A stretch of DNA of 32,116 nucleotides from CAMENZ01 sp041854955 (lineage in GTDB: Bacteria; Bacillota; Clostridia; Peptostreptococcales; Anaerovoracaceae). A program made the position numbers and the translations under genes. Every line of letters begins with the position of its first letter. Positions within the stretch are counted from its first letter, which is position 1. The stretch is from assembly GCA_041854955.1 (NCBI GenBank), contig JBHADF010000073.1, positions 1 through 32,116 on the forward strand, read 5' to 3'. Below are positions 22,936-31,565 of the stretch, one piece after another. Below the pieces are notes generated by a model. It ran no database searches. It saw only the letters and a program-made list of their open reading frames with translations, and was not told the DNA's origin.

Positions 22936-23880
22936 ATGGCAGAAAGAATCGTTGTTGCCCTTGGTGGAAACGCTTTACAATCCGGAAAGATGGAGCCCAC
23001 CGCAGAGGCTCAATTAGCAGTAGTAAAAGAAACTTGTGAGCGTATCGCAGACCTTTCCGAAAAGGGATATGAAGTTGCAGTAGTTCACGGAAACGGCCCT
23101 CAGGTAGGAAGAATTCTCCTTGCCTCCGAGACAGCAAAATCCGTAACTCCCGCTATGCCTTTCGACGTTTGCGGTGCAATGTCTCAGGGATATATCGGAT
23201 ACCACTTACAGCAGGCTCTGAAGTTCGCCCTCCAGAAGAGAGGCAAGTCCACACCCGTTGCAACTATCCTCACTCAGATGGTAGTTGACGGAAAGGACCC
23301 CGGCTTCCAGAACCCTACAAAGCCTATCGGACCCTTCTATTCAGAAGAGGAAGCCAAGGCTCTCGTAGCTGAAAAGGGATATTCCGTTAAGGAAGACGCA
23401 GGTCGTGGCTGGAGAAGAGTAGTTGCTTCCCCCATACCTGAAGAAATCGTAGAGCTTGACTCCGTTAAGAGACTGTGGGATTCCACAATCGTTATCACCT
23501 GCGGTGGTGGCGGAATTCCTGTAGTTCGTAAGGAAGACGGAAGCCTTGAAGGCGTTGCCGCAGTAATCGATAAGGACTTCGCAGCAGAGCTCTTGGCTGA
23601 AAATGTTGATGCAGACGCTCTTATGATACTCACAGAGGTTGAGAAGGTTGCTATTAACTTCAACAAGCCCAACCAGGAAAACTTAGGACACCTCACTTAT
23701 GCAGAAGCTGAAAAGCACTGCAATGACGGCCAGTTTGCTCCCGGCTCCATGCTTCCTAAGGTACAGGCAGCTATGAAGTTCGTAAAGGCAAATCCTACAA
23801 AGAAGGCCATCATCACTTCCCTGGACAAGGCTATCGACGCTTTGGAAGGAAAGACAGGCACAGTAATTACATTTGCATAA
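22936..23880 (+). CDS. arcC: Carbamate kinase
   Basis: A 314-residue enzyme of the amino acid kinase family that uses carbamoyl phosphate and ADP to form ATP, CO2 and ammonia, the energy-yielding step of the pathway. Motifs: ALGGNALQ at the start, VVHGNGPQVG, EDAGRGWRRVVASP, ITCGGGGIPVV and the ADP-binding region with VIDKDFAAELLA and ALMILTEVEKV. Length is typical. A ribosome site TAGGAGAT precedes ATG. It ends the arc transcript; a terminator follows 13 bases after the stop. No arcD-type arginine/ornithine exchanger gene is adjacent. Confidence 0.96.
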   Translation: MAERIVVALGGNALQSGKMEPTAEAQLAVVKETCERIADLSEKGYEVAVVHGNGPQVGRILLASETAKSVTPAMPFDVCGAMSQGYIGYHLQQALKFALQKRGKSTPVATILTQMVVDGKDPGFQNPTKPIGPFYSEEEAKALVAEKGYSVKEDAGRGWRRVVASPIPEEIVELDSVKRLWDSTIVITCGGGGIPVVRKEDGSLEGVAAVIDKDFAAELLAENVDADALMILTEVEKVAINFNKPNQENLGHLTYAEAEKHCNDGQFAPGSMLPKVQAAMKFVKANPTKKAIITSLDKAIDALEGKTGTVITFA

Positions 23881-23893
23881 CAATATACATACG

Positions 23894-23923
23894 AAAAAAG
23901 TCCCAAGCCTTTGGGGCTTTTTT
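23894..23923 (+). terminator. Terminator of the arginine deiminase operon
   Basis: AAAAAAGTCCCAA pairs with TTTGGGGCTTTTTT across a GCC loop, with the run of Ts ending at 23923. Confidence 0.92.
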
Positions 23924-24012
23924 CAATTCCTTGTGACAGGTGAAAACATGCAGTAGGAAATTGCCGTATTGGGTTTTTCAACTCCTTCTGACCGCGAAAA
24001 CATGGGGCCGGA
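23919..24012. repeat. Two copies of a ~55-bp degenerate repeat
   Basis: TTTTTCAATTCCTTGTGACA (from 23919) and TTTTTCAACTCCTTCTGACC (from 23974) align, as do the following GAAAACATG words (23942-23950 and 23996-24004). The offset is 54-55 bases. The first copy starts in the T-tract of the arc terminator. Confidence 0.65.
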
Positions 24013-24017
24013 GATAA

Positions 24018-24180
24018 TCATACCAATGGAGGAAAACTGAGGTATTTGGTATGACAAAAATGGAATTTTTTGGGATTTTAGGGCTGCATATCATACCAAT
24101 CGGAGAATTTTTCTGTTTTGGTATGACGGTTTTTCGGTCTTTTCTAGCCAAACCCGGGGAAAAGGCGCTTTTGGTATGAT
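24018..24180. repeat. Repeated hairpin element built on TCATACCAA / TTGGTATGA
   Basis: TCATACCAA (24018-24026) pairs with TTGGTATGA (24046-24054), and TCATACCAA (24091-24099) pairs with TTGGTATGA (24118-24126), so two 9-bp hairpins stand ~72 bases apart. A further right arm TTTTGGTATGAT stands alone at 24169-24180. The loops differ in sequence; the stems do not. There is no protein coding frame in the stretch. Confidence 0.75.
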
Positions 24181-24237
24181 TTTCCTCCGGCTACTTCTGA
24201 GGCCCCCACGCCCCATAGCTGCAGCACTTGAAAAAAT

Positions 24238-24266
24238 CCGCATAAAATAGTATGATAAGGGGACTT
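24238..24266 (+). promoter_or_regulatory. Promoter for the U32 peptidase gene
   Basis: TTGAAA (24238-24243), 17-bp spacer, TATGAT (24261-24266). A perfect inverted repeat GATAAG-GGGA-CTTATC (24264-24279) covers the likely start point. Confidence 0.8.
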
Positions 24267-24306
24267 ATCCGTAGAATCATTATAAAGAAAACAATGAGGA
24301 GAGCTC

Positions 24307-26547
24307 ATGACAGATAATAACAAGAAAATGGAACTGTTGGCACCGGTAGGTGGCAAGGCCCAGCTCATAGCTGCTGTAGAAAACGGAGCCGATGCCGTAT
24401 ATTTGGGCGGTAATATTTTTAATGCCAGAATCGGGGCGGAGAATTTCAGCCTTGAGGAAATGGAAAAGGGTGTGGATTACGCCCATGTGAGGGGAGTAAA
24501 GGTATATGTTACCTTGAATACTCTTATGACAGACCGCCGCCTTAAGGAAGCGTTAAAGTATGTGGAGAGCCTATATGCCATAGGCGTTGACGCGCTCATT
24601 GTTCAGGATATAGGCTTGGGAAAAGCAATAAAGGAACGTTTTCCCGATTTCCCTCTCCACCTTTCCACCCAGGCTACCGTTTATAATCCGGAGGGAGTAG
24701 AGGCGGCAGCAAAGCTGGGCTATGAACGGGTGGTTCTGGCAAGGGAGCTAAGCGAGGAAGAAATTAAAGCTTGCTGCAAAACAGCTACAGAGATAGAGGT
24801 CTTCGTTCACGGAGCTATATGCCTCTGTTATTCGGGGCAGTGCCATCTCAGCAGGAATATAGGAGGAAGGTCGGGAAACCGTGGCGTATGTGCCCAGCCC
24901 TGCCGACTCTTGTATAAAGAAGATGGGAAGCAGGAAAACACCTACGCCCTAAGTCCTAAGGACTTATCCCTGATAGACTATCTGGACAGGCTTTGGGAGG
25001 CAGGAGTAACATCCTTGAAAATAGAGGGGCGGATGAAATCTCCCGAATATGTGGCTACAGTAGTTAGGATATATAGAAAATACATAGATCAACTAATGGA
25101 AACCGGCAGCTATAGGGTGTCTGAGGAAGACAGGGAAGCTATCACTCAGATTTTCAATCGTGGCGGCTTCACATCGGCCTATTTTGACGGAGACCCGGGG
25201 AAAGCTTTTATGTCGGGAGAGCTTTCTAAAAACCATGGCATCCAAATTGGAGAAGTGGTGAGCATAGGTAAAAGAGGCCTGGTGGAGATTAAGCTTACAG
25301 GCAAGCTGAAGCAGGGAGATATAGTAGAAGCCAGAGGCGGAAGTCGGATGACCAGTACAAAGGTGACCTATATGGAGGAAGTAGGTGGAAAGGGCAAGGG
25401 TAAAAGACTTGTTATAGGTGACTTCAAAGAAAATCCGGAAATAGGAGACAAGCTTTACAGAATGGTTTCTCAAGAATTGGTAAAACAGGCGGAGAGCACC
25501 TTCAGGGAAACTGACTATAATCAAGGAAAATTTCTGAGAAGAGCAACCGTAGATATGAAGCTGGAAGCCTATGTGGGCCGTGATTTAAAACTGACTCTGA
25601 AGGATGTGGAGGCAGAGCTCGGATATACTCTGGAGGGAGAGCCTACTGCGGAGGCTCTAAATAGGAAGACTTCCCATGAGGAGATTGCACAGCAGCTAAG
25701 AAAGACAGGACAGACACCATTTTCCGTAGGGAAGGTGGAGATTGTTACCGGTGGAGATGTTTTCCTGCCATTGTCTGTGGTCAACCGTTTGAGAAGACTG
25801 GCCTTGGCAGATTTTGAGGAGAAAAAAAAGAAAGGCTATAAAAGACAGCTTTCTATTCAAAGTCAAAGCCTTGATAAAGACCAGGGTGCAAAATTCCAGG
25901 AAATCAAGGCGGAGGAAAAGGACTTTGAAATCAGGTGTGACACAATAGAGGAATATGAAAAGGCCTTAGGAGAAAAATTGGCAGAGAAGCTTACGGCTAT
26001 GGGTATTCCGAGAGAAAAGATGATTTGGGTGCTGCCGGCCTATGAACTTTTAAAAAGAGGGATACCTGAGACGGATATGAGAATAATCCCTTACATAGAG
26101 AATCTTACAAAAGGCCCCATGGATAAATGGATCAGGGAAAATGTTAAAGCTGTGGCAGCATTGGCCAAAGCCGGAGCGGGCAAGCTTTACATAGGAAATA
26201 TAGGTCAAGCCCAAATGTTTTCCGGTGAGAACCTGCATCTCTTGGCCGATTTCGGCATGAATGTTTTGAACAGGGAAACGGAAAGAGCCTATGAGACCCT
26301 TGGCATAAAAGGCGGTGTATATTCTTTGGAGGCTCTCGACTGGAAAGCCGGAAGCTACCCTCTTATGGTTACGGAGCACTTGATGGAAGCCGGTACGCTG
26401 ACAGATAGAAAGGGCGTAAGATATAAGGTTACGGCAGACGATTTTTCCCATAAGACCACCATTAAAAATCAAGGGAGAAATTTGGACTTGAATCAGGCTG
26501 CTCAGCTCTGGAGGGAGGGAGAAAGAACCCTTAGAATATACCTGTAG
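24307..26547 (+). CDS. U32 family peptidase, long form (RlhA-like)
   Basis: A 746-residue member of the U32 family. Some members are described as collagenases; E. coli RlhA hydroxylates C2501 of 23S rRNA. The N-terminal TIM-barrel region (1-~300) has LLAPVGGKAQLIAAVENGAD, AVYLGGNIFNAR, LSTQATVYNPEG and EVFVHGAICLCYSGQC. The four family cysteines appear as Cys172, Cys179, Cys195 and Cys199, likely holding an iron-sulfur cluster. SLKIEGRMKSPEYV follows. From ~380 a long C-terminal part (DUF3656-like) continues to the end. GAGGAG precedes the ATG. The full cysteine set favours an RNA-modifying role over a peptidase, but this cannot be decided here. Confidence 0.92.
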   Translation: MTDNNKKMELLAPVGGKAQLIAAVENGADAVYLGGNIFNARIGAENFSLEEMEKGVDYAHVRGVKVYVTLNTLMTDRRLKEALKYVESLYAIGVDALIVQDIGLGKAIKERFPDFPLHLSTQATVYNPEGVEAAAKLGYERVVLARELSEEEIKACCKTATEIEVFVHGAICLCYSGQCHLSRNIGGRSGNRGVCAQPCRLLYKEDGKQENTYALSPKDLSLIDYLDRLWEAGVTSLKIEGRMKSPEYVATVVRIYRKYIDQLMETGSYRVSEEDREAITQIFNRGGFTSAYFDGDPGKAFMSGELSKNHGIQIGEVVSIGKRGLVEIKLTGKLKQGDIVEARGGSRMTSTKVTYMEEVGGKGKGKRLVIGDFKENPEIGDKLYRMVSQELVKQAESTFRETDYNQGKFLRRATVDMKLEAYVGRDLKLTLKDVEAELGYTLEGEPTAEALNRKTSHEEIAQQLRKTGQTPFSVGKVEIVTGGDVFLPLSVVNRLRRLALADFEEKKKKGYKRQLSIQSQSLDKDQGAKFQEIKAEEKDFEIRCDTIEEYEKALGEKLAEKLTAMGIPREKMIWVLPAYELLKRGIPETDMRIIPYIENLTKGPMDKWIRENVKAVAALAKAGAGKLYIGNIGQAQMFSGENLHLLADFGMNVLNRETERAYETLGIKGGVYSLEALDWKAGSYPLMVTEHLMEAGTLTDRKGVRYKVTADDFSHKTTIKNQGRNLDLNQAAQLWREGERTLRIYL

Positions 26548-26594
26548 CAGCCAGGGACTAAGCCTTAAAATTCCAAGGACCATCCCACCTGCTA
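26545..26594 (+). other. Imperfect stem-loop over the end of the U32 gene
   Basis: Nested arms: TAGCAG (26545-26550) with CTGCTA (26589-26594), GGGA (26554-26557) with TCCC (26583-26586), and CCTT (26563-26566) with AAGG (26575-26578). No T-tract follows. It includes the U32 stop codon and may protect the 3' end of the mRNA. Confidence 0.45.
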
Positions 26595-26632
26595 TGTACT
26601 GGAAAAAATGCACAAAAAAGCAAAAATATGAT

Positions 26633-26662
26633 TTGACATATACTGTATACAAGATGTATTAT
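26633..26662 (+). promoter_or_regulatory. Strong promoter for pflB with palindrome in the spacer
   Basis: Perfect TTGACA (26633-26638), 18-bp spacer, TATTAT (26657-26662), preceded by A-runs (26603-26629) typical of an UP element. The spacer holds the palindrome TATAC-T-GTATA (26639-26649), a possible repressor site. The leader before the start codon is about 120 bases long. Confidence 0.85.
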
Positions 26663-26789
26663 TTAGACGTAAGATAGCCTCGTGAGTTTTAGAGATTTGG
26701 GAATTTTACGCAAATTATCATATATAGATTACGCCGTGCACTTTTACGAAGCACGAAGCGTGAAATTTAAACAGGAGGAACATAAAATA

Positions 26790-29021
26790 ATGAGAAAAGA
26801 ATGGGAAGGCTTTATCACCGGCAAATGGACCGATGAAATCGATGTAGAAGAGTTTATCAAATTAAACTATACACCTTATGACGGAGGCTCTGAATTCCTG
26901 GCCGGCGCTACGGAAAGAACTACAGAGTGCTATAACAAAGTACAGGAGCTCTTGGTTGCCGAGAGAAAAGCAGGCGGTACCCTTAAGGTTGACGCCTCCA
27001 GAATCATGAGAGTAAATGCTTTCGGCCCAGGATATATCGTTCCGGGCAAGGATATTATAGTTGGCCTTCAGACAGACGAACCCCTCAAGAGAGGTATATG
27101 TCCCTTCGGCGGATTTAAAATGGTAAAGGAAGAGGTTGCCGAATTCGGTGAAACTCTCCCTAAGGAAATAGAAAACATATTTGAGTATGTTACTACTCAC
27201 AATGACGGCGTATTTAAGGCCTATTCCAAGGAAATGAAGCAGGTTAGACACTTGGGACTTATCACCGGTTTACCCGATGCTTACGGCCGCGGAAGAATCA
27301 TAGGCGACTACAGAAGAGCTGCCTTATACGGAATCGACCACCTCATCGCTGAGAAGCAGAAGGATCATGAAATGATAGCTTCCCGCAGCGTTATGAGCGA
27401 GGAAAATATCAGAACAGCAGAGGAAGTGTTCAATCAGATCGTTGCCCTCAAGGAAATCAAGAAGATGGCGGAAGCTTACGGCTTCGATATCTCCGGACCT
27501 GCAAAGGACGTGAAGGAAGCCATCCAGTGGACATATTTTGCTTATCTTGCAGGAATCAAGGAAGAAAACGGAGCAGCCATGTCCATCGGAAGAACATCCA
27601 CCTTCATCGACATATATGCTGAAAGAGACCTGGCAAACGGAACCTATACAGAAGAACAGATTCAGGAATTTATCGATGACTATATCCTGAAGCTGAGAGT
27701 TGCAAGACACCTGAGAACAAATGAATACAACGAGCTCTTCGGCGGAGACCCTATGTGGATTACAGAAGGTATCGGCGGCGTAGGTATGGACGGAAGACAT
27801 AAGGTTACAAAGAACTCTTTCAGATTCCTTCAGACCCTGTACAACCTGGGACCTGCTCCGGAGCCTAACCTTACAGTGCTTTGGTCAGAAAAGCTTCCTG
27901 AACCCTTCAAGAAGTTCTGCGCACAGGTATCCATAGACACTGACTCCATCCAGTACGAGAACGATGATAAGATGAGACCTTGCTACGGCGAAGACTATTC
28001 CATCGCTTGCTGCGTATCAGCCATTCAGATGGGACAGCAGATGCAGTTCTTCGGCGCAAGATGTAACTTGGCAAAGATTTTAGTATTAGCCTTAAACGGA
28101 GGTATAGATGAAAGAACCGGCGAAAAGGTAGGCCCTCAGATGGAATCCATTCCCGACGGCCCCATCGATTTCGAAGAAGCTTGGAGAAGATTCAACATCT
28201 ACCTGGAATGGCTCATGGAACTCTATGTAAACATCATGAACGTTATTCATTTCATGCACGATAAGTATGATTTCGAAAGAACTCAGATGGCCTTCCTCAA
28301 TTCCGAGGTAAAGAGACTTATGGCCTTCGGTGTTGCCGGATTCTCCGTAGCAGCCGACTCCTTCTCAGCCATTAAGTATGCAAAGGTTTATCCTATAAGA
28401 GATGAAAACGGAATTATCGTAGACTACAGAACAGAAGGAGAATTCCCTAAATACGGTAATGACGATGACAGAGTAGACGAAATTGCTGTTAAGATTTCCG
28501 AGAGAACTATCGAGGAATTGAGAAAGCATCCTACATACAGAAATTCCGTACACACCTTATCTGTACTCACCATTACTTCCAATGTAATGTACGGAAAGAA
28601 GACGGGAAATACTCCTGACGGAAGAAGAGCAGGCACACCTTTCGCTCCGGGAGCTAACCCTATGCATGAAAGAGATAAGCACGGTGCTATCGCATCCCTT
28701 AACTCCGTTTCCAAGATAGATTGGGAGACATGCCAGGACGGCGTTTCCAACACCTTCTCCATCACACCGGAAACCTTAGGAAAGAACCCTGATGAGAGAG
28801 CAAATGTTTTGGTAGGACTTCTCGACGGATACTTCAGCCGCGGAGCACACCACCTTAACGTAAACGTTCTCAACAGAAACCTGTTAGAGGATGCATACGA
28901 AAATCCTGAAAAATATCCTAACCTGACTGTGAGAGTTTCCGGATATGCAGTAAGATTCAATGCACTTTCAAAGAATCATCAGAAGGAGGTTATCGAGAGA
29001 ACCTTCCACGAAAGAATATAA
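26790..29021 (+). CDS. pflB: Pyruvate formate-lyase
   Basis: A 743-residue glycyl-radical enzyme that converts pyruvate and CoA to acetyl-CoA and formate without oxygen. Motifs: the paired active-site cysteines Cys407-Cys408 in SIACCVSAIQMG, and the radical loop RVSGYAVRFNALSK with Gly718 near the C-terminus. N-terminal GKWTDEIDVEEFI and PFGGFKMVKEE are typical PFL. Length is close to the usual 740-760. I place the start at ATG 26790, after ACAGGAGGAA, because homology begins at MRKEWEGF. The longer frame from a GTG at 26682 runs through the leader and has no homology. Codon use is strongly biased, as in the arc genes. The activase gene follows. Confidence 0.97.
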   Translation: MRKEWEGFITGKWTDEIDVEEFIKLNYTPYDGGSEFLAGATERTTECYNKVQELLVAERKAGGTLKVDASRIMRVNAFGPGYIVPGKDIIVGLQTDEPLKRGICPFGGFKMVKEEVAEFGETLPKEIENIFEYVTTHNDGVFKAYSKEMKQVRHLGLITGLPDAYGRGRIIGDYRRAALYGIDHLIAEKQKDHEMIASRSVMSEENIRTAEEVFNQIVALKEIKKMAEAYGFDISGPAKDVKEAIQWTYFAYLAGIKEENGAAMSIGRTSTFIDIYAERDLANGTYTEEQIQEFIDDYILKLRVARHLRTNEYNELFGGDPMWITEGIGGVGMDGRHKVTKNSFRFLQTLYNLGPAPEPNLTVLWSEKLPEPFKKFCAQVSIDTDSIQYENDDKMRPCYGEDYSIACCVSAIQMGQQMQFFGARCNLAKILVLALNGGIDERTGEKVGPQMESIPDGPIDFEEAWRRFNIYLEWLMELYVNIMNVIHFMHDKYDFERTQMAFLNSEVKRLMAFGVAGFSVAADSFSAIKYAKVYPIRDENGIIVDYRTEGEFPKYGNDDDRVDEIAVKISERTIEELRKHPTYRNSVHTLSVLTITSNVMYGKKTGNTPDGRRAGTPFAPGANPMHERDKHGAIASLNSVSKIDWETCQDGVSNTFSITPETLGKNPDERANVLVGLLDGYFSRGAHHLNVNVLNRNLLEDAYENPEKYPNLTVRVSGYAVRFNALSKNHQKEVIERTFHERI

Positions 29022-29060
29022 TTAGCGGATAATTCATATTCCTATAAAATTAAAATGTTG

Positions 29061-29097
29061 GCTGTTAAGGTGCTTGCTTTCGTAAGCACCTTTCAGC
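29061..29097 (+). other. Stable hairpin between pflB and pflA
   Basis: GCTG then AAGGTGCTTGC (29067-29077), loop TTTC, GTAAGCACCTT, then CAGC: 11 pairs plus a 4-pair outer stem with small internal loop. No T-tract follows. It may lower pflA expression relative to pflB or mark a processing site. Confidence 0.75.
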
Positions 29098-29116
29098 TAT
29101 GGCAGAGGAGGAAAAC

Positions 29117-29860
29117 ATGAAAGGGAGAATACATTCCATAGAAAGCTTCGGCGCCGTAGATGGGCCGGGAATAAGGACTGTCTTTTTTCTGCAAGGATGT
29201 CCTGCCCGCTGTCTGTATTGCCATAATCCCGATTCGTGGGACCCGAAAGGGGAAGGAGAGGGCCTCATGGAGGTTGAGGACTTGGTGTACTGGGCTCTCA
29301 GAGGTAAGCCTTACCACGGAAAGGACGGAGGGGTTACCTTCAGTGGAGGAGAGCCTCTCATGCAGGGGAAATTTTTGCTGGAAGCCATAAATGCCATTCA
29401 TGAGGAGAATATCAAGGTGGCCATAGATATCAGCGGAACCTATATCGATGAATTTACGGAGGAAGTAATCAAGGCTTGTGATCTGGTGCTTCTGGATGTG
29501 AAGCATCCGGACCCGGAAAAATTCAAGGAAATATCCGGAATGGAACAGCAAACCTTGCTGGAGACCATAGACATGATAAATGCTCATCATAAACATGTTT
29601 GGGTAAGGCATGTGGTGGTGCCGGGTATCAATGACACTCCGGAGGATATTGAGGAGCTCAACGAATTTATTAAAAGGATAAAGCTGGTGGATAGAGTGGA
29701 GCTTTTGGGCTACCACACCATGGCGGTAAATAAGTACGTCAAGATGGGAATGACCTATAGGCTGAAAGGGGTACCCCCCATGAGCGGCACAAAGCTTAAC
29801 AAGCTTAGGCAGTTGGTGAAAAATCCGGCAGATGCGGTAAGCAGAATAGAAATAAACTGA
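29117..29860 (+). CDS. pflA: Pyruvate formate-lyase activating enzyme (radical SAM)
   Basis: A 247-residue radical-SAM enzyme that installs the glycyl radical on pyruvate formate-lyase. The CxxxCxxC cluster motif is Cys28, Cys32, Cys35 (GCPARCLYCHNP). GGVTFSGGEPLMQ is the SAM-contact GGE motif, followed by DISGTY, LLDVKH and RHVVVPGINDT, all typical. I start at ATG 29117, with AGAGGAGG 6-7 bases upstream; an in-frame ATG 18 bases earlier overlaps that ribosome site and is unlikely. It is the second gene of the pfl unit. Confidence 0.96.
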   Translation: MKGRIHSIESFGAVDGPGIRTVFFLQGCPARCLYCHNPDSWDPKGEGEGLMEVEDLVYWALRGKPYHGKDGGVTFSGGEPLMQGKFLLEAINAIHEENIKVAIDISGTYIDEFTEEVIKACDLVLLDVKHPDPEKFKEISGMEQQTLLETIDMINAHHKHVWVRHVVVPGINDTPEDIEELNEFIKRIKLVDRVELLGYHTMAVNKYVKMGMTYRLKGVPPMSGTKLNKLRQLVKNPADAVSRIEIN

Positions 29861-29866
29861 TATAAG

Positions 29867-29897
29867 AAGAACACCTGATATGTTTTCAGGTGTTCTT
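29867..29897 (+). terminator. Terminator of the pfl operon
   Basis: AAGAACACCTGA (29867-29878) pairs with TCAGGTGTTCTT (29886-29897); the T content after the stem is modest (TGTATT). Confidence 0.8.
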
Positions 29898-29927
29898 TGT
29901 ATTATAGAGCCTTTATATGGATAATAA

Positions 29928-29952
29928 AAGCCCTGCGTCTGACGCAGGGCTT
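29928..29952 (-). terminator. Terminator of the NhaC-type gene
   Basis: AAGCCCTGCGT (29928-29938) and ACGCAGGGCTT (29942-29952) form an 11-bp stem with a 3-base loop. On the minus strand TTTTATTAT follows. Confidence 0.88.
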
Positions 29953-29982
29953 GATATTGTAATGCTTAATTTATGCCTTATA

Positions 29983-31476
29983 CTAAGCTTCCAGAGCCTT
30001 TAATGCAGCGGCTTTTTCAGCCTCTCTATCGGCAAGGACTCTTGCGTATTCCTCATCGGTCATCTTTGTCATGGTTATACCTGCAAATCCGAAGAATATG
30101 GAAACAAGCGGATTCAGCCAGTTCAAAATTGCATAAGGTATATAGCTTGAGTCAACTCCCAAGAAGGTTCTCATGGTAGCACCGCAGGTATTCCATTCGA
30201 AGAAGTTGGAAGTGATAGTACCGGAGTCTTCAAGACATCTGGACAGGTTCTTAGGAGCCAGCTTCATATCTTCGAAGGCTTCCTTGAACATTCTTCCGGG
30301 AAGGATGATGGCCAGATACTGGTCGCAGCAAACTGCATTTACTACTAAGCAGGAGAACTCTGTGGCTAATACTAAGCCGCCAACTCCCTTAGCAACCTTC
30401 AGAAGAACCTTAGCTACGCTACCCATGATACCTGTTGCATCAACGATACCGCCGAAGCACATAGCACACATGATGAGGGAAATTGTCCAGAACATTCCCT
30501 GAAGACCTTTACCATGAAGAAGCCCGGCTAAGTCGGTTATAACAGGGGAAGCGTTCTCCGGAACAACACCCATGGATATGCCGTTGTTGAGAATGTTGAA
30601 GATTGACTTCCACCAAACATCTCCGCCAAGGGCGGTAGATATGGCATTGCTGTTTAAGAACATGAGAGGAACACCGATAAACACGCCACCCAATAACGAA
30701 GGTATAGCCGGAAGCTTAAGAGCGACGGCCAAGATTACAAATACGGGAGGGATGAGCGTCAAAATGCTTATGTTGGAAGAACCTTCGATGAAAGAAAGGA
30801 TTTCCTCGATAACATTTAAATCTGCTGCATTACTTGATGAGAACATAAAACCCATTACCAAGTATGCCACTAAAGCTACAGACATGGAAACGCCGGTGGT
30901 GTAAACCATGTGTTTGATATGGTCGAACAATGTGGAACCTGCTACAGCGGGTGCCAGGTTGGTAGTGTCCGAAAGAGGGGACATCTTATCTCCGAAGTAT
31001 GCACCGGATACAACTGCGCCGGCAGTCATGGCTTCGGGGAAACCTAAAGCTGTTCCTACGCCGATAAGGGCAACACCCATGGAACCTGCTGTGGACCATG
31101 AGGAGCCTGTGGCCAAGGAAACGATTGAGCAAAGCAGACAAGCGGTAAACAGGAATACGCTGGGAGCGATAACCTTAATTCCATAGTACATCATTGAAGG
31201 GATGGTACCTGCTGCCATCCAAGATGCAATCATAGCACCTACGATTGCAAGGATAAGACAGGCCTGCATTGATCTGTTGATAGCTGCCAGAATACCCTGT
31301 TCCAGGTATGTCCATTTCCAACCGTTAGCTATAGCCACGGCACCGGCAATGCAGGCAGCCAAAATAAGTGCGATGTGAGCTTCTCCACCGGTATCCATAA
31401 TGATACCCCACATGAGAAGGCCAACCATGGACAAAAGTACTAAAACACTTTGCCACATAGGAATCTTTCTACCCAT
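29983..31476 (-). CDS. NhaC family Na+/H+ (or amino acid/carboxylate) antiporter
   Basis: A 497-residue membrane protein of the NhaC family with about 11-12 helices. Motifs: the first helices with GGEAHIALILAACIAGAVAI, LATGSSWSTAGSMGVAL, the conserved GAYFGDKMSPLSDTTNLAPA loop and GTITSNFFEWNTCGATM in the C-terminal half. NhaC relatives exchange sodium or protons against protons, malate/lactate or amino acids; the substrate is unknown here. The ATG at 31476 follows AAGGAGG. It stands alone on the minus strand behind a full consensus promoter. No arginine/ornithine exchanger lies next to the arc genes, so this carrier is one of several candidates for that work, which is speculation. Confidence 0.93.
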   Translation of the reverse strand: MGRKIPMWQSVLVLLSMVGLLMWGIIMDTGGEAHIALILAACIAGAVAIANGWKWTYLEQGILAAINRSMQACLILAIVGAMIASWMAAGTIPSMMYYGIKVIAPSVFLFTACLLCSIVSLATGSSWSTAGSMGVALIGVGTALGFPEAMTAGAVVSGAYFGDKMSPLSDTTNLAPAVAGSTLFDHIKHMVYTTGVSMSVALVAYLVMGFMFSSSNAADLNVIEEILSFIEGSSNISILTLIPPVFVILAVALKLPAIPSLLGGVFIGVPLMFLNSNAISTALGGDVWWKSIFNILNNGISMGVVPENASPVITDLAGLLHGKGLQGMFWTISLIMCAMCFGGIVDATGIMGSVAKVLLKVAKGVGGLVLATEFSCLVVNAVCCDQYLAIILPGRMFKEAFEDMKLAPKNLSRCLEDSGTITSNFFEWNTCGATMRTFLGVDSSYIPYAILNWLNPLVSIFFGFAGITMTKMTDEEYARVLADREAEKAAALKALEA

Positions 31477-31536
31477 AAATAAATCCTCCTTAAAAAATTA
31501 AGTTAAATAAATAAAAGTTTGTCTTTCGACTGTTTT

Positions 31537-31565
31537 ATTATATTCCATGGTATAGCATTTGTCAA
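31537..31565 (-). promoter_or_regulatory. Consensus promoter of the NhaC-type gene
   Basis: On the minus strand TTGACA (31560-31565), 17-bp spacer, TATAAT (31537-31542): both boxes match consensus exactly. The leader is about 55 bases. Confidence 0.92.

Noticed and set aside
23919..24180. CRISPR array
   Set aside because: Two different, degenerate elements with two to three copies, uneven spacing and no cas genes; spacers are not unique equal-length units.
26682..26789. 36-codon N-terminal extension of pyruvate formate-lyase from a GTG
   Set aside because: It covers the untranslated leader; the ribosome site and family homology both point to ATG 26790.
26663..26789. ZTP (pfl-type) riboswitch in the pflB leader
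   Set aside because: The conserved GGGCG and CCGCCGGG-type blocks are absent; only short local pairings are seen.
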